A DNA stretch of 64,000 bases from Clostridium sp. OM02-18AC. Lineage in GTDB: Bacteria; Bacillota; Clostridia; Lachnospirales; Lachnospiraceae. The notes under the pieces are model-generated. The model saw nothing but the letters and a program-made list of their open reading frames with translations, made no database searches and had not been told where the DNA came from. Shown one piece after another: positions 8,921 to 18,044 of the stretch. Location of the stretch: assembly GCF_003481825.1 (NCBI RefSeq), contig NZ_QULW01000004.1, positions 141,725-205,724 on the forward strand, written 5' to 3'. A program made the position numbers and the translations under genes. Position 1 is the first letter of the stretch. Every line of letters begins with the position of its first letter.

Positions 8921-10273
8921 TCAGTTCCCGAAATACTGGTCTAATCCTGCGACAAGACCATTTCCAAGCTGATCGAGCGTTGCTGCGGAATGGTCGGAAG
9001 CACCGTCCCCCAGCTCAATATCGATGGACGGAACCGTAGAATACGAAGTCTGGGTCAGGTCCATCTCCATGCTGCCGCCGGAAAAAATCTTCACACCGGC
9101 ACTTTTCAGACCGGCAACCAGGCTCTCCCCCAACGCATTGTGCTGTTTCCAGTGCGATGCCACCGGCTCCATGGCACGGTAGGAAGCCACATTCGGCACA
9201 CTCATGTAAAACGCGCCTTTGTTGCTCTTCGTGGAATCCCAGTGAAGGGCTATGTGACAGTCTGCCAGATTGTTTGCCATAACTGTGCGGGCTATGTTGT
9301 CTAACTGGACATCATCGCTCTCGCGGATCATTAAGACATCGTACCCTTTTGCCAGAAGCTTATCCTTCAATACTTTCGCCATCGCCAGGGTCACCTTCGC
9401 CTCCGGGGTTCCATCCGCAAAGGTCATGCCGCCGGATACTGCCACCGCGGTGGTCGCACCGGCACTTGTGGTGCCGCTGGTCACCTTCGGGGTTCCGTCC
9501 GGGTGGCACTGGGTCTTCACACTGCTGCCGCCGTTTGTTCCGTGTCCTGCATTGACGCAGACCACTTTGTTCTTGCGGGAAGCAGATTCGGAGCGGTACA
9601 ACACCGCTTTTCCGCTGTTGATCTTAGACAGGGAAGCGTATTTCCAATCCATGTTCAGCCCCACTTCACCGGCATTCTGAACGGATGCTGCCGATCCGGA
9701 AGAAGCTGCGGAATCAGAAGACATTGCCGAACCAGAATTTCCTGCCGGCTGTGCCAAAGCAGCAGACTGTTCTTCTGGCTGCTCTGTACTCAGATAAGCA
9801 GATGCGGCATAACAGGTCTTACCCTGATATTCCACCTGACTCCAGTTTCCATTGTCACCGGTCCGTTTCAGCTGTGTTCCGTTTACCGGTGCTGCCACAA
9901 CTTCTGCGCCCGGCTCCGGAGCAACACGCAGGTTCAATGTGGTTGCCTTCACATACACAGTCTCATCCCGTGCTTCCATGGAAGGCGCAGACTCTGTGGT
10001 CAGCTCTGCCTTGTTCACGCTGACCTCCGCCTGCTGATTTTTGTTTCCGGCTTCACCATCTGCTGCAAGTCCAGCACTGTCTGCTCCGCCTTTCTGTTGG
10101 TTTTTGCCGTCTGACTGTGGATTTACCCCGTCCGCTGCCTGGTTTTTCCCGGCAGTCTCCGGTGCTTCTGCCGCATTCCCCGGCACTTCTACTTTCTCAT
10201 ATTTTGACTGGCAGCCTGCTGTCATCAAAGCTGCAGCTGCCGCCATGGCAAATACAAATGTTTTCTTTCTCAT
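8921..10273 (-). CDS. N-acetylmuramoyl-L-alanine amidase lipoprotein with SH3 domain
   Basis: Predicted surface-anchored cell-wall hydrolase, 450 residues. It has a lipoprotein signal with lipobox LMTAGC (Cys about 21), a low-complexity Ala/Gly/Gln linker to about 100, a bacterial SH3 domain at about 105-170 (LNLRVAPEPGAEV), a second Ser/Ala linker, then an Amidase_3 domain from about 235. Zinc ligands are visible as NAGHG, the Glu of TPEAKVTLAM and the His of IALHWDS; the catalytic Glu is in SIDIELGD. It overlaps mnmA by four bases (ATGA), so it is translated from the end of the iscS-iscU-mnmA unit, an unusual partnership. It cleaves the amide bond between MurNAc and L-Ala in peptidoglycan. 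Confidence 0.9.
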   Translation of the reverse strand: MRKKTFVFAMAAAAALMTAGCQSKYEKVEVPGNAAEAPETAGKNQAADGVNPQSDGKNQQKGGADSAGLAADGEAGNKNQQAEVSVNKAELTTESAPSMEARDETVYVKATTLNLRVAPEPGAEVVAAPVNGTQLKRTGDNGNWSQVEYQGKTCYAASAYLSTEQPEEQSAALAQPAGNSGSAMSSDSAASSGSAASVQNAGEVGLNMDWKYASLSKINSGKAVLYRSESASRKNKVVCVNAGHGTNGGSSVKTQCHPDGTPKVTSGTTSAGATTAVAVSGGMTFADGTPEAKVTLAMAKVLKDKLLAKGYDVLMIRESDDVQLDNIARTVMANNLADCHIALHWDSTKSNKGAFYMSVPNVASYRAMEPVASHWKQHNALGESLVAGLKSAGVKIFSGGSMEMDLTQTSYSTVPSIDIELGDGASDHSAATLDQLGNGLVAGLDQYFGN

Positions 10274-11364
10274 CGGATGATCGTTCCTCCGCCTACTACA
10301 TAATCGCCATCATAGAATACCACTGCCTGCCCCGGTGTCACGGCACGGACCGGTTCTGAGAAATGGCACTGTACCAGATTCTCTCCGATCTCCTCGATGA
10401 CACAGGGAGCGCCTTTGTGACTGTAGCGGATCTTGGCACTGACCTCCATCGGCTCACCGTGCAGACCGTCGATCGCCATCCAGTTTAACTTGTTGCAGAC
10501 CAGCGTATCGGTAAACACATCGTTTGCCCCGCCGATGACGACCTCATTCGTCTCCGGGCGGATCTCCATTACAAATACCGGATGTCCCATAGCAAGGTTT
10601 AAGCCCTTTCTCTGGCCGATCGTGTAATGGGTGATGCCCTCATGACGGCCGATCACGGTACCGTCTGCCGTCACAAAATCGCCCGGTCCCGGCACGTTCT
10701 CTGCTTCGCGCTCAATAAATCCCGCATAATCATGATCCGGGATAAAACAGATTTCCTGGCTGTCTGCCTTGTGCGCCACCTGCAGACCAATGTCCTCAGC
10801 CATCTTACGGATCTGGTCCTTGGTATACTCGCCCACCGGCATCAGCGTATGGGAAAGCTGCTCCTGAGTCAGGTTGTACAGGGCGTAGGTCTGGTCCTTC
10901 GCCGCAGTTGCGGACTTTTTCAGCGCATATCTGCCGTTTGGCAGCTGCTCCACTCTCGCGTAATGACCGGTCGCAATGTAGTCCGCACCGATATCAAGAC
11001 TTCTCTTTAACAGGGACTCCCACTTGACATAGCGGTTGCAGGCGATGCAGGGGTTCGGAGTCCGTCCGCATAAATACTCGTCCACAAAATAGTCCATGAC
11101 ATTGTCCTTGAACTCTTTTTTAAAGTTCATGACATAGTAGGGGATCTCTAACTGCCATGCCACGCGTCTTGCGTCATCAACGGCAGAAAGACCACAACAG
11201 CCTCCGTTTTCCTGCTGCGCGGTCTCTTCCTCATCCTGCCAGATCTGCATGGTAACGCCAATCACATCGTACCCCTGCTGTTTTAAAAGCCAGGCGGCAA
11301 CCGATGAATCGACGCCGCCTGACATTCCTACTACTACTTTCTTTTTGTTTTCTGCCTGGATCAA
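10270..11364 (-). CDS. mnmA: tRNA-specific 2-thiouridylase MnmA
   Basis: ATP-dependent sulfur transferase that makes 2-thiouridine at U34 of tRNA-Glu, -Gln and -Lys, 364 residues. It has the PP-loop GMSGGVDSS near residue 13, catalytic cysteines in GRTPNPCIACN near 105 and SQEICFIPD near 205, and a C-terminal beta-barrel. No ATG is available before the PP-loop; the start is TTG at 11364, overlapping the iscU stop as TTGA, with GAGGA nine bases upstream. The preceding iscU and iscS genes supply or handle the sulfur it uses, so the operon order makes biochemical sense. Confidence 0.95.
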   Translation of the reverse strand: MIQAENKKKVVVGMSGGVDSSVAAWLLKQQGYDVIGVTMQIWQDEEETAQQENGGCCGLSAVDDARRVAWQLEIPYYVMNFKKEFKDNVMDYFVDEYLCGRTPNPCIACNRYVKWESLLKRSLDIGADYIATGHYARVEQLPNGRYALKKSATAAKDQTYALYNLTQEQLSHTLMPVGEYTKDQIRKMAEDIGLQVAHKADSQEICFIPDHDYAGFIEREAENVPGPGDFVTADGTVIGRHEGITHYTIGQRKGLNLAMGHPVFVMEIRPETNEVVIGGANDVFTDTLVCNKLNWMAIDGLHGEPMEVSAKIRYSHKGAPCVIEEIGENLVQCHFSEPVRAVTPGQAVVFYDGDYVVGGGTIIR

Positions 11365-11798
11365 TATTCTTCGTCCTCTTCGCCTTCGCTGATATCGTTC
11401 TTCGGCTTCTCTAATCCTTCGATCTTGATGCCGTTCTTCTCAGCGTAATCCCACAGAGCTGCATGAATGGCTTCCTCTGCCAGTAAAGAACAGTGTACCT
11501 TAACTGGCGGAAGTCCGTCCAGGGCCTCCATAACGGCCTTGTTGGTTACTTCCAGTGCTTCCTGGATGGTTTTTCCTTTTACCATCTCGGTTGCCATGCT
11601 GCTGGTTGCTACTGCAGCGCCGCAGCCGAAGGTTTTGAACTTACAGTCACGGATCACGCCGTTGTCGTCGATGTCTAAGTAGATTCTCATGATATCGCCG
11701 CACTTTGCGTTGCCGACGGTGCCGACACCGCTGGCATTCTCAATCTCGCCTACATTTCTCGGATGCTGGAAATGATCCATTACTTTATCTGAATACAT
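11361..11798 (-). CDS. iscU: Iron-sulfur cluster scaffold protein, IscU/NifU N-terminal type
   Basis: Scaffold on which [Fe-S] clusters are assembled from cysteine-derived sulfur, 145 residues. The three cluster-ligand cysteines are at about 33 (NAKCGD, with the adjacent Asp), 59 (FGCGAA) and 103 (HCSLLAEEA). The C-terminal tail is short and acidic. ATG start with GGAG about nine bases upstream. It is downstream of the cysteine desulfurase and overlaps mnmA. The gene could equally be called nifU; there are no nitrogenase genes nearby. Confidence 0.94.
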   Translation of the reverse strand: MYSDKVMDHFQHPRNVGEIENASGVGTVGNAKCGDIMRIYLDIDDNGVIRDCKFKTFGCGAAVATSSMATEMVKGKTIQEALEVTNKAVMEALDGLPPVKVHCSLLAEEAIHAALWDYAEKNGIKIEGLEKPKNDISEGEEDEEY

Positions 11799-11892
11799 AT
11801 GTTTTATCTCCTTTTCTAAAGCCGGACCGGGTTTCTTATGGTCACGGCCTTTTTGTCTGGCTAATACGTTTGTTTTTAAAACAGGTCTTTGT

Positions 11893-13077
11893 TTATTTTG
11901 CCTGGTGCTTTACGAAATCCTCATACAGCGGGGACATGCTGCGCAGTCTGCTGACGATTGCCTTTAAGCTCTCTACGGTGTAATCGATATCCTCTTTGGT
12001 GGTCTCCTCGCTTAAGGTTAAACGCAGGGAACCGTGAGCGATCTCGTGAGGAAGTCCGATGGCTAAGAGCACATGGGACGGATCCAGGGAACCGGAGGTA
12101 CATGCAGAACCACTGGAACCGCAGATGCCCTTATCATCCAGCATGATCAGCATGGACTCACCCTCGATAAACTGGAAGGAGAAGTTTGCGTTGTTCGGAA
12201 GACGGTTCTCACGGCCGCCGTTGATGCGTGCATACGGAATCTCCGCAATGACACGGTCCATCAGGTAATCACGCAGCTCGCTCTCGTACTTGGAACGCTC
12301 TTCCATGTTTGCTGCAGCGATCTCAGCTGCCTTGCCAAAGCCTACGATGCCCGGAACGTTCTCGGTACCTGCACGGCGTTTGCGCTCCTGTGCACCGCCA
12401 TGGATGAAGGAACGGATCTTCACACCGGTACGGATGTAGAGGAAACCGATTCCCTTCGGTCCGTTGATCTTGTGACCGCTGGCACTCATCATGTCGATGT
12501 TTAACTCGTCAACATTGATCGGCACATGTCCGTATGCCTGAACCGCATCGGTGTGGAACAGGATACCGTGCTCTTTTGCGATCTGACCGATCTCTTTGAT
12601 CGGCTGGATGGTTCCGATCTCGTTGTTTGCAAACATAACAGAAATGAGGATGGTGGTCGGGCGGATGGCCTTCTTTAACTCATCGAGCTTTAATACACCG
12701 TTCTCGTCTACATCGATATAAGTAACCTCATAGCCGTGCTGCTCCAGCCACTCACAGGTATGCAGGATTGCATGATGCTCGATCTTGCTGGTGATGATGT
12801 GGTTGCCTTTGCTCTTGTATGCCTCTGCGGTTGCCTTTAATGCCCAGTTGTCGGACTCGCTGCCGCCGCCGGTGAAGTACAGCTCGTTGGTCTTCGCACC
12901 GATTGATTTTGCGATTGCCTCACGTCCTGCTGCGACTGCCTTCTTCGGCTCGTCGGAGAAGCTGTAGATCGAGGACGGGTTTCCGTAAAATTCGGTAAAA
13001 TACGGAAGCATAGCCTCTACGACTTCCGGTCTGGTCTTGGTTGTTGCCGCATTATCCAAATAGATTGTTTTCTTCAT
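11893..13077 (-). CDS. iscS: Cysteine desulfurase (IscS/NifS)
   Basis: PLP-dependent enzyme that releases sulfur from L-cysteine as a persulfide, 394 residues. The N-terminus has YLDNAATTKT. The PLP lysine is in SASGHKINGPKG near residue 203, and the persulfide cysteine is in GSSGSACTSGS near 325, the short active-site loop. It is the first gene of iscS-iscU-mnmA-amidase, with a consensus promoter about 80 bases upstream. No iscR gene is adjacent; the neighbouring upstream gene is the divergent fbp. ATG start with AAAGGTGG. Confidence 0.95.
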   Translation of the reverse strand: MKKTIYLDNAATTKTRPEVVEAMLPYFTEFYGNPSSIYSFSDEPKKAVAAGREAIAKSIGAKTNELYFTGGGSESDNWALKATAEAYKSKGNHIITSKIEHHAILHTCEWLEQHGYEVTYIDVDENGVLKLDELKKAIRPTTILISVMFANNEIGTIQPIKEIGQIAKEHGILFHTDAVQAYGHVPINVDELNIDMMSASGHKINGPKGIGFLYIRTGVKIRSFIHGGAQERKRRAGTENVPGIVGFGKAAEIAAANMEERSKYESELRDYLMDRVIAEIPYARINGGRENRLPNNANFSFQFIEGESMLIMLDDKGICGSSGSACTSGSLDPSHVLLAIGLPHEIAHGSLRLTLSEETTKEDIDYTVESLKAIVSRLRSMSPLYEDFVKHQAK

Positions 13078-13159
13078 TATATAAATCCACCTTTCTGGAA
13101 AATATACATAAAATTCCAGCTGGGAGCTATGCCAGCCAGACTGTCTTTATGACAGGCTT

Positions 13160-13188
13160 ATTATAGTATTTATTTCATAGTATTTCAA
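13160..13188 (-). promoter_or_regulatory. Promoter of the iscS-iscU-mnmA operon
   Basis: TTGAAA (13183-13188) and TATAAT (13160-13165) are spaced by 17 bases on the minus strand. A small CTGTC/GACAG hairpin follows in the leader at about 13141-13155. Confidence 0.8.
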
Positions 13189-13271
13189 TAGGAATTAATG
13201 AATTTATGAAAATTTTTCTCGATTTTCCGAAAAAGTACAATCCCTTTTTCGGCTTTTTCCCTTATCTATGA

Positions 13272-13308
13272 TATAATCTACTATATAATATGTTCTTTCA
13301 CAAGGAGG
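13272..13308 (+). promoter_or_regulatory. Promoter -10 elements and RBS of fbp
   Basis: Two TATAAT boxes (13272-13277 and 13284-13289) precede AAGGAGG (13302-13308) and the fbp ATG at 13315. No good -35 match is seen, so which -10 is used is open; the second would give a very short leader. Confidence 0.5.
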
Positions 13309-13314
13309 GTTTTT

Positions 13315-15303
13315 ATGAATTATCCGGAAATCCGTTATTTAGAACGTCTCGCGGATCTGTATCCCACGATCGCAGCCGCTTCTACCGAAGTCATCAACAT
13401 GGAGGCAATCTTAAACCTGCCCAAAGGAACGGAGCATTTTCTGACCGATATCCACGGAGAGGACGAAGCTTTCGCCCATGTGCTGAAGAACGGTTCCGGA
13501 TCCGTGCGCCGCAAGGTCAATGAAGTATTCGGAAATACCCTGTCCCACAAAGACAAACGGACCCTTGCCACACTGATCTACTACCCAAGAGAAAAAATGG
13601 ACCAGATCTTAAAGGTTACGGAAGACAAAGATGAATGGTTCCGCATCACCCTGTACCGCCTCATCGAGATCTGCAAGCGGGCTGCCAGCAAATACACTCG
13701 TTCCAAGGTACGCAAGGCCATGCCGCCGGATTTCGCCTACATTCTGGAGGAGCTGATCACCGAGAAAGATGACAGCGTGGACAAAGCCTCTTATTACAAT
13801 GCGATCGTCAACACGATCATTCATGTCGGCCGCGGCCGGGAATGCATCATTGCCATGAGCCAGCTGATCCAGCGTCTGGTCATTGACCACTTACATATTG
13901 TGGGGGATATCTTCGACCGTGGCCCGGGGCCGCACAAGATCATGGACAAGCTCATGAGTTACCATTCCGTAGATATCCAGTGGGGCAACCACGACGTCTT
14001 GTGGATGGGTGCTGCCGCCGGTCAGCCAGGCTGCATTGCCAACGTGATCCGTATCTGTGCCCGCTACGGAAATCTGGACATTCTGGAGGATGGCTACGGC
14101 ATCAACCTGCTGCCGCTTGCTACGTTTGCCTTAAACACCTACAGCGACGATCCGTGTACCTGCTTTAAATTAAAAGGCTCCAATGAATTGAACCAGTACG
14201 AAGTGGAAGTCAACTTAAAAATGCACAAGGCCATCTCCATCATCCAGTTTAAGGCAGAAGGACAGCTCATCAAAGCTCATCCGGAATACCACATGGAGCA
14301 CCGCAACCTGCTGCACCGCATCGACTACGAGCATGGCACCATCACCCTGGATATGCCGGACGAAAAGGGGAATCTGACCCCGCACACCTACACCCTGTTA
14401 GACAACAACTTCCCTACCATCGACCCGAAGGATCCATATGCTTACACCCCGATTGAGGCTGATATCATGGATCGTTTGATCAAAGCGTTTTTAAACTGTG
14501 AAAAACTCCAGCAGCATGTCAAATTCCTGCTCGCCAAGGGAAGCCTCTACAAAATTTACAATGGAAACCTGCTCTACCACGGCTGCATCCCGTTAAATCC
14601 GGACGGAACCTTCCAGGAAGTAGAGATCAACGGCTCCTACTTCCACGGCAGAGCACTCTACGATGTTCTGGAAAGCTATATCCGCAAAGCTTTCATGGGA
14701 GTTTCCGATCGTGAAAAACGCCTTGGCCGCGACATCATGTGGTACATCTGGCTGAATAAGGACTCACCACTCTTTGGCAAGGATAAGATGGCTACCTTTG
14801 AGCGCTACTTCCTGGCCGAAAAAGAGACCCATGCAGAAAAGAAAAACCCGTATTACAAGTATCTGGAAAATGAAACCGTGGTGAACCACATTCTGACCGA
14901 ATTCGGTCTTCCGGAGACCGGCAGCCACATCATCAACGGTCACGTCCCGGTCCGCTCGAAAAACGGCGAAAGCCCGGTCAAATGCGGCGGCAAGATCCTG
15001 GTCATCGACGGCGGCTTCTCTAAGGCATACCAGAAAGAGACCGGCATTGCCGGATATACCTTAACCTACAACTCCTATGGTCTGATCTTGTCTGCCTTAG
15101 AGCCGTTTGAATCTACGGAAGCAGCCATTGAGCGCGAGATTGACATTCATTCCGACAGCGTCATCGTCCGCCACGCAGACCGCAGAAAGCTGGTAGGCGA
15201 TACCGACACCGGTGCCGTGCTCCGCGAAAAGATTGCAGATCTGGAGCAGCTTCTCATGGCTTACCACAGCGGACTTCTGGTTGAGCGGTATGTAAAAAAC
15301 TAA
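13315..15303 (+). CDS. fbp: Fructose-1,6-bisphosphatase, class III
   Basis: Gluconeogenic phosphatase converting fructose-1,6-bisphosphate to fructose-6-phosphate, 662 residues, the usual size of the Firmicutes class III enzyme. Metal-binding calcineurin-type motifs are visible: DIHGEDEAF near residue 44, VGDIFDRGPGP near 197, WGNHD near 223 and INGHVPV near 543. ATG start with AAGGAGG six bases upstream. It is divergent from iscS and followed on the same strand by a flippase gene after about 120 bases. Confidence 0.96.
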   Translation: MNYPEIRYLERLADLYPTIAAASTEVINMEAILNLPKGTEHFLTDIHGEDEAFAHVLKNGSGSVRRKVNEVFGNTLSHKDKRTLATLIYYPREKMDQILKVTEDKDEWFRITLYRLIEICKRAASKYTRSKVRKAMPPDFAYILEELITEKDDSVDKASYYNAIVNTIIHVGRGRECIIAMSQLIQRLVIDHLHIVGDIFDRGPGPHKIMDKLMSYHSVDIQWGNHDVLWMGAAAGQPGCIANVIRICARYGNLDILEDGYGINLLPLATFALNTYSDDPCTCFKLKGSNELNQYEVEVNLKMHKAISIIQFKAEGQLIKAHPEYHMEHRNLLHRIDYEHGTITLDMPDEKGNLTPHTYTLLDNNFPTIDPKDPYAYTPIEADIMDRLIKAFLNCEKLQQHVKFLLAKGSLYKIYNGNLLYHGCIPLNPDGTFQEVEINGSYFHGRALYDVLESYIRKAFMGVSDREKRLGRDIMWYIWLNKDSPLFGKDKMATFERYFLAEKETHAEKKNPYYKYLENETVVNHILTEFGLPETGSHIINGHVPVRSKNGESPVKCGGKILVIDGGFSKAYQKETGIAGYTLTYNSYGLILSALEPFESTEAAIEREIDIHSDSVIVRHADRRKLVGDTDTGAVLREKIADLEQLLMAYHSGLLVERYVKN

Positions 15304-15345
15304 ACGAACCCCGACCAGATCCCCGGTTCTGATCCGATCTTCCAA

Positions 15346-15425
15346 AAAGGCAGCCCCGTTCCCGGTTCTGATTATCGCAGGACTTACATATCCTGTAATA
15401 AGATTTCCGGCCGGGGGTTGCCTTT
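15346..15425 (+). promoter_or_regulatory. Long-range hairpin covering the flippase ribosome-binding site
   Basis: AAAGGCAGCCCCG (15346-15358) can pair with 15412-15425, which holds the G-rich bases just before the flippase ATG. A smaller CAGGA/TCCTG hairpin lies inside (15379-15394). A 12-base direct repeat CCCGGTTCTGAT occurs at 15322-15333 and 15361-15372. Control of translation is possible but not shown. Confidence 0.45.
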
Positions 15426-17057
15426 ATGTCTTTTTATTCCGGTCTTTCCGAAAAAAAACGCGCCTTTCTCACCGGCACCCTGCTGCTTACCGCAGCAGGG
15501 TTTCTTTGCCGGCTTCTGGGCTTTTTCTACCGTATTTTTTTATCCCGCACGATCGGTGCCGAAGGACTCGGCATCTACAACATGGTTCATCCCGTCTACG
15601 GGATCTGCTTTGCGCTTTGCGGCGGCGCGATCCAAACTGCGCTTTCCCAGTACATAGCTGCCCACGAAGGAAAAGAGCAGTGTGTTTTCCGCACCGGTCT
15701 TAGCGTTTCCATGCTGCTCTCCGGCTTTCTGGCCTTTCTCATCTGCCGTTATCCGGACTGGATTGCCAAGCGCATCCTCATGGAGCCGCGCTGCAGCCCC
15801 TATCTTCCGGTCATGGGGCTTTCCCTGCCCTTCGCCTCCTTCCATGCCTGCGCCAATGGCTACTGCTACGGTGCCCAGAAATCCAGAGTACCGGCATTTT
15901 CTCAAGTTGCAGAGCAGATCGTCCGGATGACTCTGGTCTTTCTGATCGCTGCAGAGCGCACCGCGGCCGGTCAGGAGATTACCGTGCGCCTGGCTGTTTA
16001 CGGTCATCTGATCGGGGAGATCGGGGCCGCCTCTTTTAATTTCCTGTGCCTGCTTCTGTTTCCGCCGCAGCCGCGGATACGAAAAAACTCCGGTTCCGTG
16101 TCCCAAGCTCCGGTACAGACAACTCCCTCCGCGTCCCGGTCTGCATCTCCGGCAGAAAAAGCACACTCCGTGTTCACAACTCCATCTACTGCGCAGGATA
16201 CCACTCTACTTTCCGATTCCTGCCTCATCCCGCTCATGGCCCTTGCCCTGCCGCTTATGGGCAATCGCCTGGTTCTAAACCTGCTGGCCGGAGCCGAAGC
16301 AGTCTGGATTCCTAACCGTCTCCAGCAATACGGACTAAGCGATGCCGGGGCATTTTCTGTTTACGGCGTCCTGACCGGTATGGCCCTGCCCTTTATCCTC
16401 TTTCCCTCTGCCATCACCAATTCCATTGCCGTGCTCCTTCTCCCCAGTGTAGCGAAAGACCAGGCAGAGGGGAAGGCAGAAAGCATCGCCCAAAGTGTCG
16501 CCATGGCCCTGCGCTACAGTCTCTACATGGGCATCCTCTGCATTGGGATCTTTGTGCTGTTTGGCATTCCGCTCGGCGACAGCGTCTTTAAAAATGAGGA
16601 CGCAGGACGCTATATGCAGATTCTTGCCTGGCTGTGTCCGTTTCTCTACCTCGCAACGACCATGGGCAGCATCTTAAACGGACTTGGCTGTACGAGGATT
16701 ACCTTTCTGCAAAACACTGCATCCATGCTTCTGCGTCTGTTCTTTGTGCTGACCGCGATTCCCCGCCTCGGAATCTATGGCTATCTCTGCGGAATGCTCG
16801 CCAGTGAAATATTTCTGGCACTGATGCACCTGTACTCCCTGAAAAAGCGGGTAGCCTTTACCTGGAGCGCCTGGGATATGATCTTAAAACCGGCTCTTTT
16901 GTTATTTCTGGCAACCGGCATCCATTATGCCCTGTCCGGCTTGCTGCCGGAAGTTTCCGGAAGCATGCCGCTCTTTTTTAAGACCGCACTCCAGATTCTG
17001 CTGCTCTCTTCTTGCTACGGAATTTTGCTGCTCTACGCACATATTTTAAGGCGGTGA
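15426..17057 (+). CDS. MOP-superfamily polysaccharide/lipid flippase, SpoVB/MurJ-like
   Basis: Integral membrane protein of 543 residues with about 12-14 helices, of the stage V sporulation protein B / MurJ / Wzx group. The N-terminus (GTLLLTAAGFLCRLLGFFYR, then GAEGLGIYNMVHPVYG) is characteristic. Such proteins flip lipid-linked sugars, including lipid II. A polar Ser/Thr/Pro-rich insert at about residues 215-258 interrupts the helices and would be a cytosolic or external loop; it is longer than usual. The ATG has only a weak G-rich RBS that lies in a hairpin. Whether the substrate is lipid II or another polymer unit cannot be told. Confidence 0.85.
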   Translation: MSFYSGLSEKKRAFLTGTLLLTAAGFLCRLLGFFYRIFLSRTIGAEGLGIYNMVHPVYGICFALCGGAIQTALSQYIAAHEGKEQCVFRTGLSVSMLLSGFLAFLICRYPDWIAKRILMEPRCSPYLPVMGLSLPFASFHACANGYCYGAQKSRVPAFSQVAEQIVRMTLVFLIAAERTAAGQEITVRLAVYGHLIGEIGAASFNFLCLLLFPPQPRIRKNSGSVSQAPVQTTPSASRSASPAEKAHSVFTTPSTAQDTTLLSDSCLIPLMALALPLMGNRLVLNLLAGAEAVWIPNRLQQYGLSDAGAFSVYGVLTGMALPFILFPSAITNSIAVLLLPSVAKDQAEGKAESIAQSVAMALRYSLYMGILCIGIFVLFGIPLGDSVFKNEDAGRYMQILAWLCPFLYLATTMGSILNGLGCTRITFLQNTASMLLRLFFVLTAIPRLGIYGYLCGMLASEIFLALMHLYSLKKRVAFTWSAWDMILKPALLLFLATGIHYALSGLLPEVSGSMPLFFKTALQILLLSSCYGILLLYAHILRR

Positions 17058-17085
17058 AACGTTTTCGCAACGCGTAAACATCAAT

Positions 17086-17188
17086 AACAAGATCGCACAG
17101 TAAGTCAAAGGGGCGAAAGTTCCCACAGCCGCCAGGCCTGGCGGCTACGGGAGCTTTCGCCCCTCGTTCGCTACTGTGCGATCTTGTT
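17086..17188. repeat. Nested three-tier inverted repeat between convergent genes
   Basis: Outer arms are a perfect 17 bp (17086-17102 with 17172-17188). Middle arms are about 16 bp with one mismatch (17109-17124 with 17149-17164). The centre is a perfect 20-base palindrome (17127-17146). There is no T-tract on either side. It lies at the junction of the flippase (plus) and alarmone synthetase (minus) genes and could end transcription from both sides. Confidence 0.8.
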
Positions 17189-17193
17189 GAATC

Positions 17194-18030
17194 CTACGAT
17201 TCCGTTTTTTTGGCAGCCGCCTTCTTCTGCACTTCCTTCTCCGCATGCTCGCTTTCCAGCTGTTCCTGACGCTGCTGCTTGATGCGGCGGAAATACGAAC
17301 TCATCTCGTCTGCCATGCCGGCCAGACGGTTTAACAGTGTGGAGAAATCGGAAAGCATTTCATCGTTCTGGTAATACGGATACACGATATCGTGATCGAT
17401 CTCGCTCCATCCCTCCTCAAACAGGGTTCTGCCCTGGATCTCTACATAGTAGCCCTTGTACTTGATGATATAATGCAGGGAACGGTAAATGCCGTCTGAC
17501 TTGATGTCGATCAGTTTTTTATCGTAAATCCGGGTATCACCGGTTCTGCGGTAGACCTTCGGCCGTTCTGCGATGTAGTAATGGTCCGGGTCATCATCGA
17601 AGTCCAGAAGCCGGTCCTCAATATAATTGGCCGGATCATTCTCAAATACCGAAGTAATGTAATTATGAAAATGGATCCAGTCCTCCCGGTAAAGGAAGAA
17701 GACACGGATTCCGATCAGATCCGTCATATACTTATAGTAGTTCTTCCGGTTGATATATTTGTACTGGTCCGTCTGCTCGCTCTTTTTGCGGATGATCTTC
17801 TCCAGCAGATGCCCTGCCTTTTTGGTCCGATAGCGGTAAGAGTGAATCCCTGCTTTCTCAATGTCATACAGATAATCGTTAACGAAATCCTTGCCGATCT
17901 TCTTTAACTGCGGCTCAATGCGGCAGTAGCTGTCGTAAATGGAATTCAGCTCTTCCCACTTCATCCCTGTCTTTTTCAAGGTTTCTTTTTCAATGTTATA
18001 TTCTTTCAAAAAATCTTTTTTCTTGATCAT
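17194..18030 (-). CDS. RelA/SpoT-domain protein, small alarmone synthetase type
   Basis: Predicted single-domain (p)ppGpp synthetase, about 278 residues. The synthetase fold is marked by DLIGIRVFF near residue 105, the ATP/GTP-site stretch IKSDGIYRSLHYI near 178, and the YVEIQGRTLFEEGWSEIDHD motif near 197. There is no HD hydrolase domain and no TGS/ACT regulatory tail; a Lys/Glu-rich coiled tail ends the protein. The longest frame starts at 18048, overlapping the maf stop as ATGA. AGGAG five bases before the ATG at 18030 favours that start. In the maf operon it is the last gene. It may instead be a toxin-like nucleotide pyrophosphokinase. Confidence 0.82.
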   Translation of the reverse strand: MIKKKDFLKEYNIEKETLKKTGMKWEELNSIYDSYCRIEPQLKKIGKDFVNDYLYDIEKAGIHSYRYRTKKAGHLLEKIIRKKSEQTDQYKYINRKNYYKYMTDLIGIRVFFLYREDWIHFHNYITSVFENDPANYIEDRLLDFDDDPDHYYIAERPKVYRRTGDTRIYDKKLIDIKSDGIYRSLHYIIKYKGYYVEIQGRTLFEEGWSEIDHDIVYPYYQNDEMLSDFSTLLNRLAGMADEMSSYFRRIKQQRQEQLESEHAEKEVQKKAAAKKTES

Positions 18031-18044
18031 AGATTCTCCTGATG

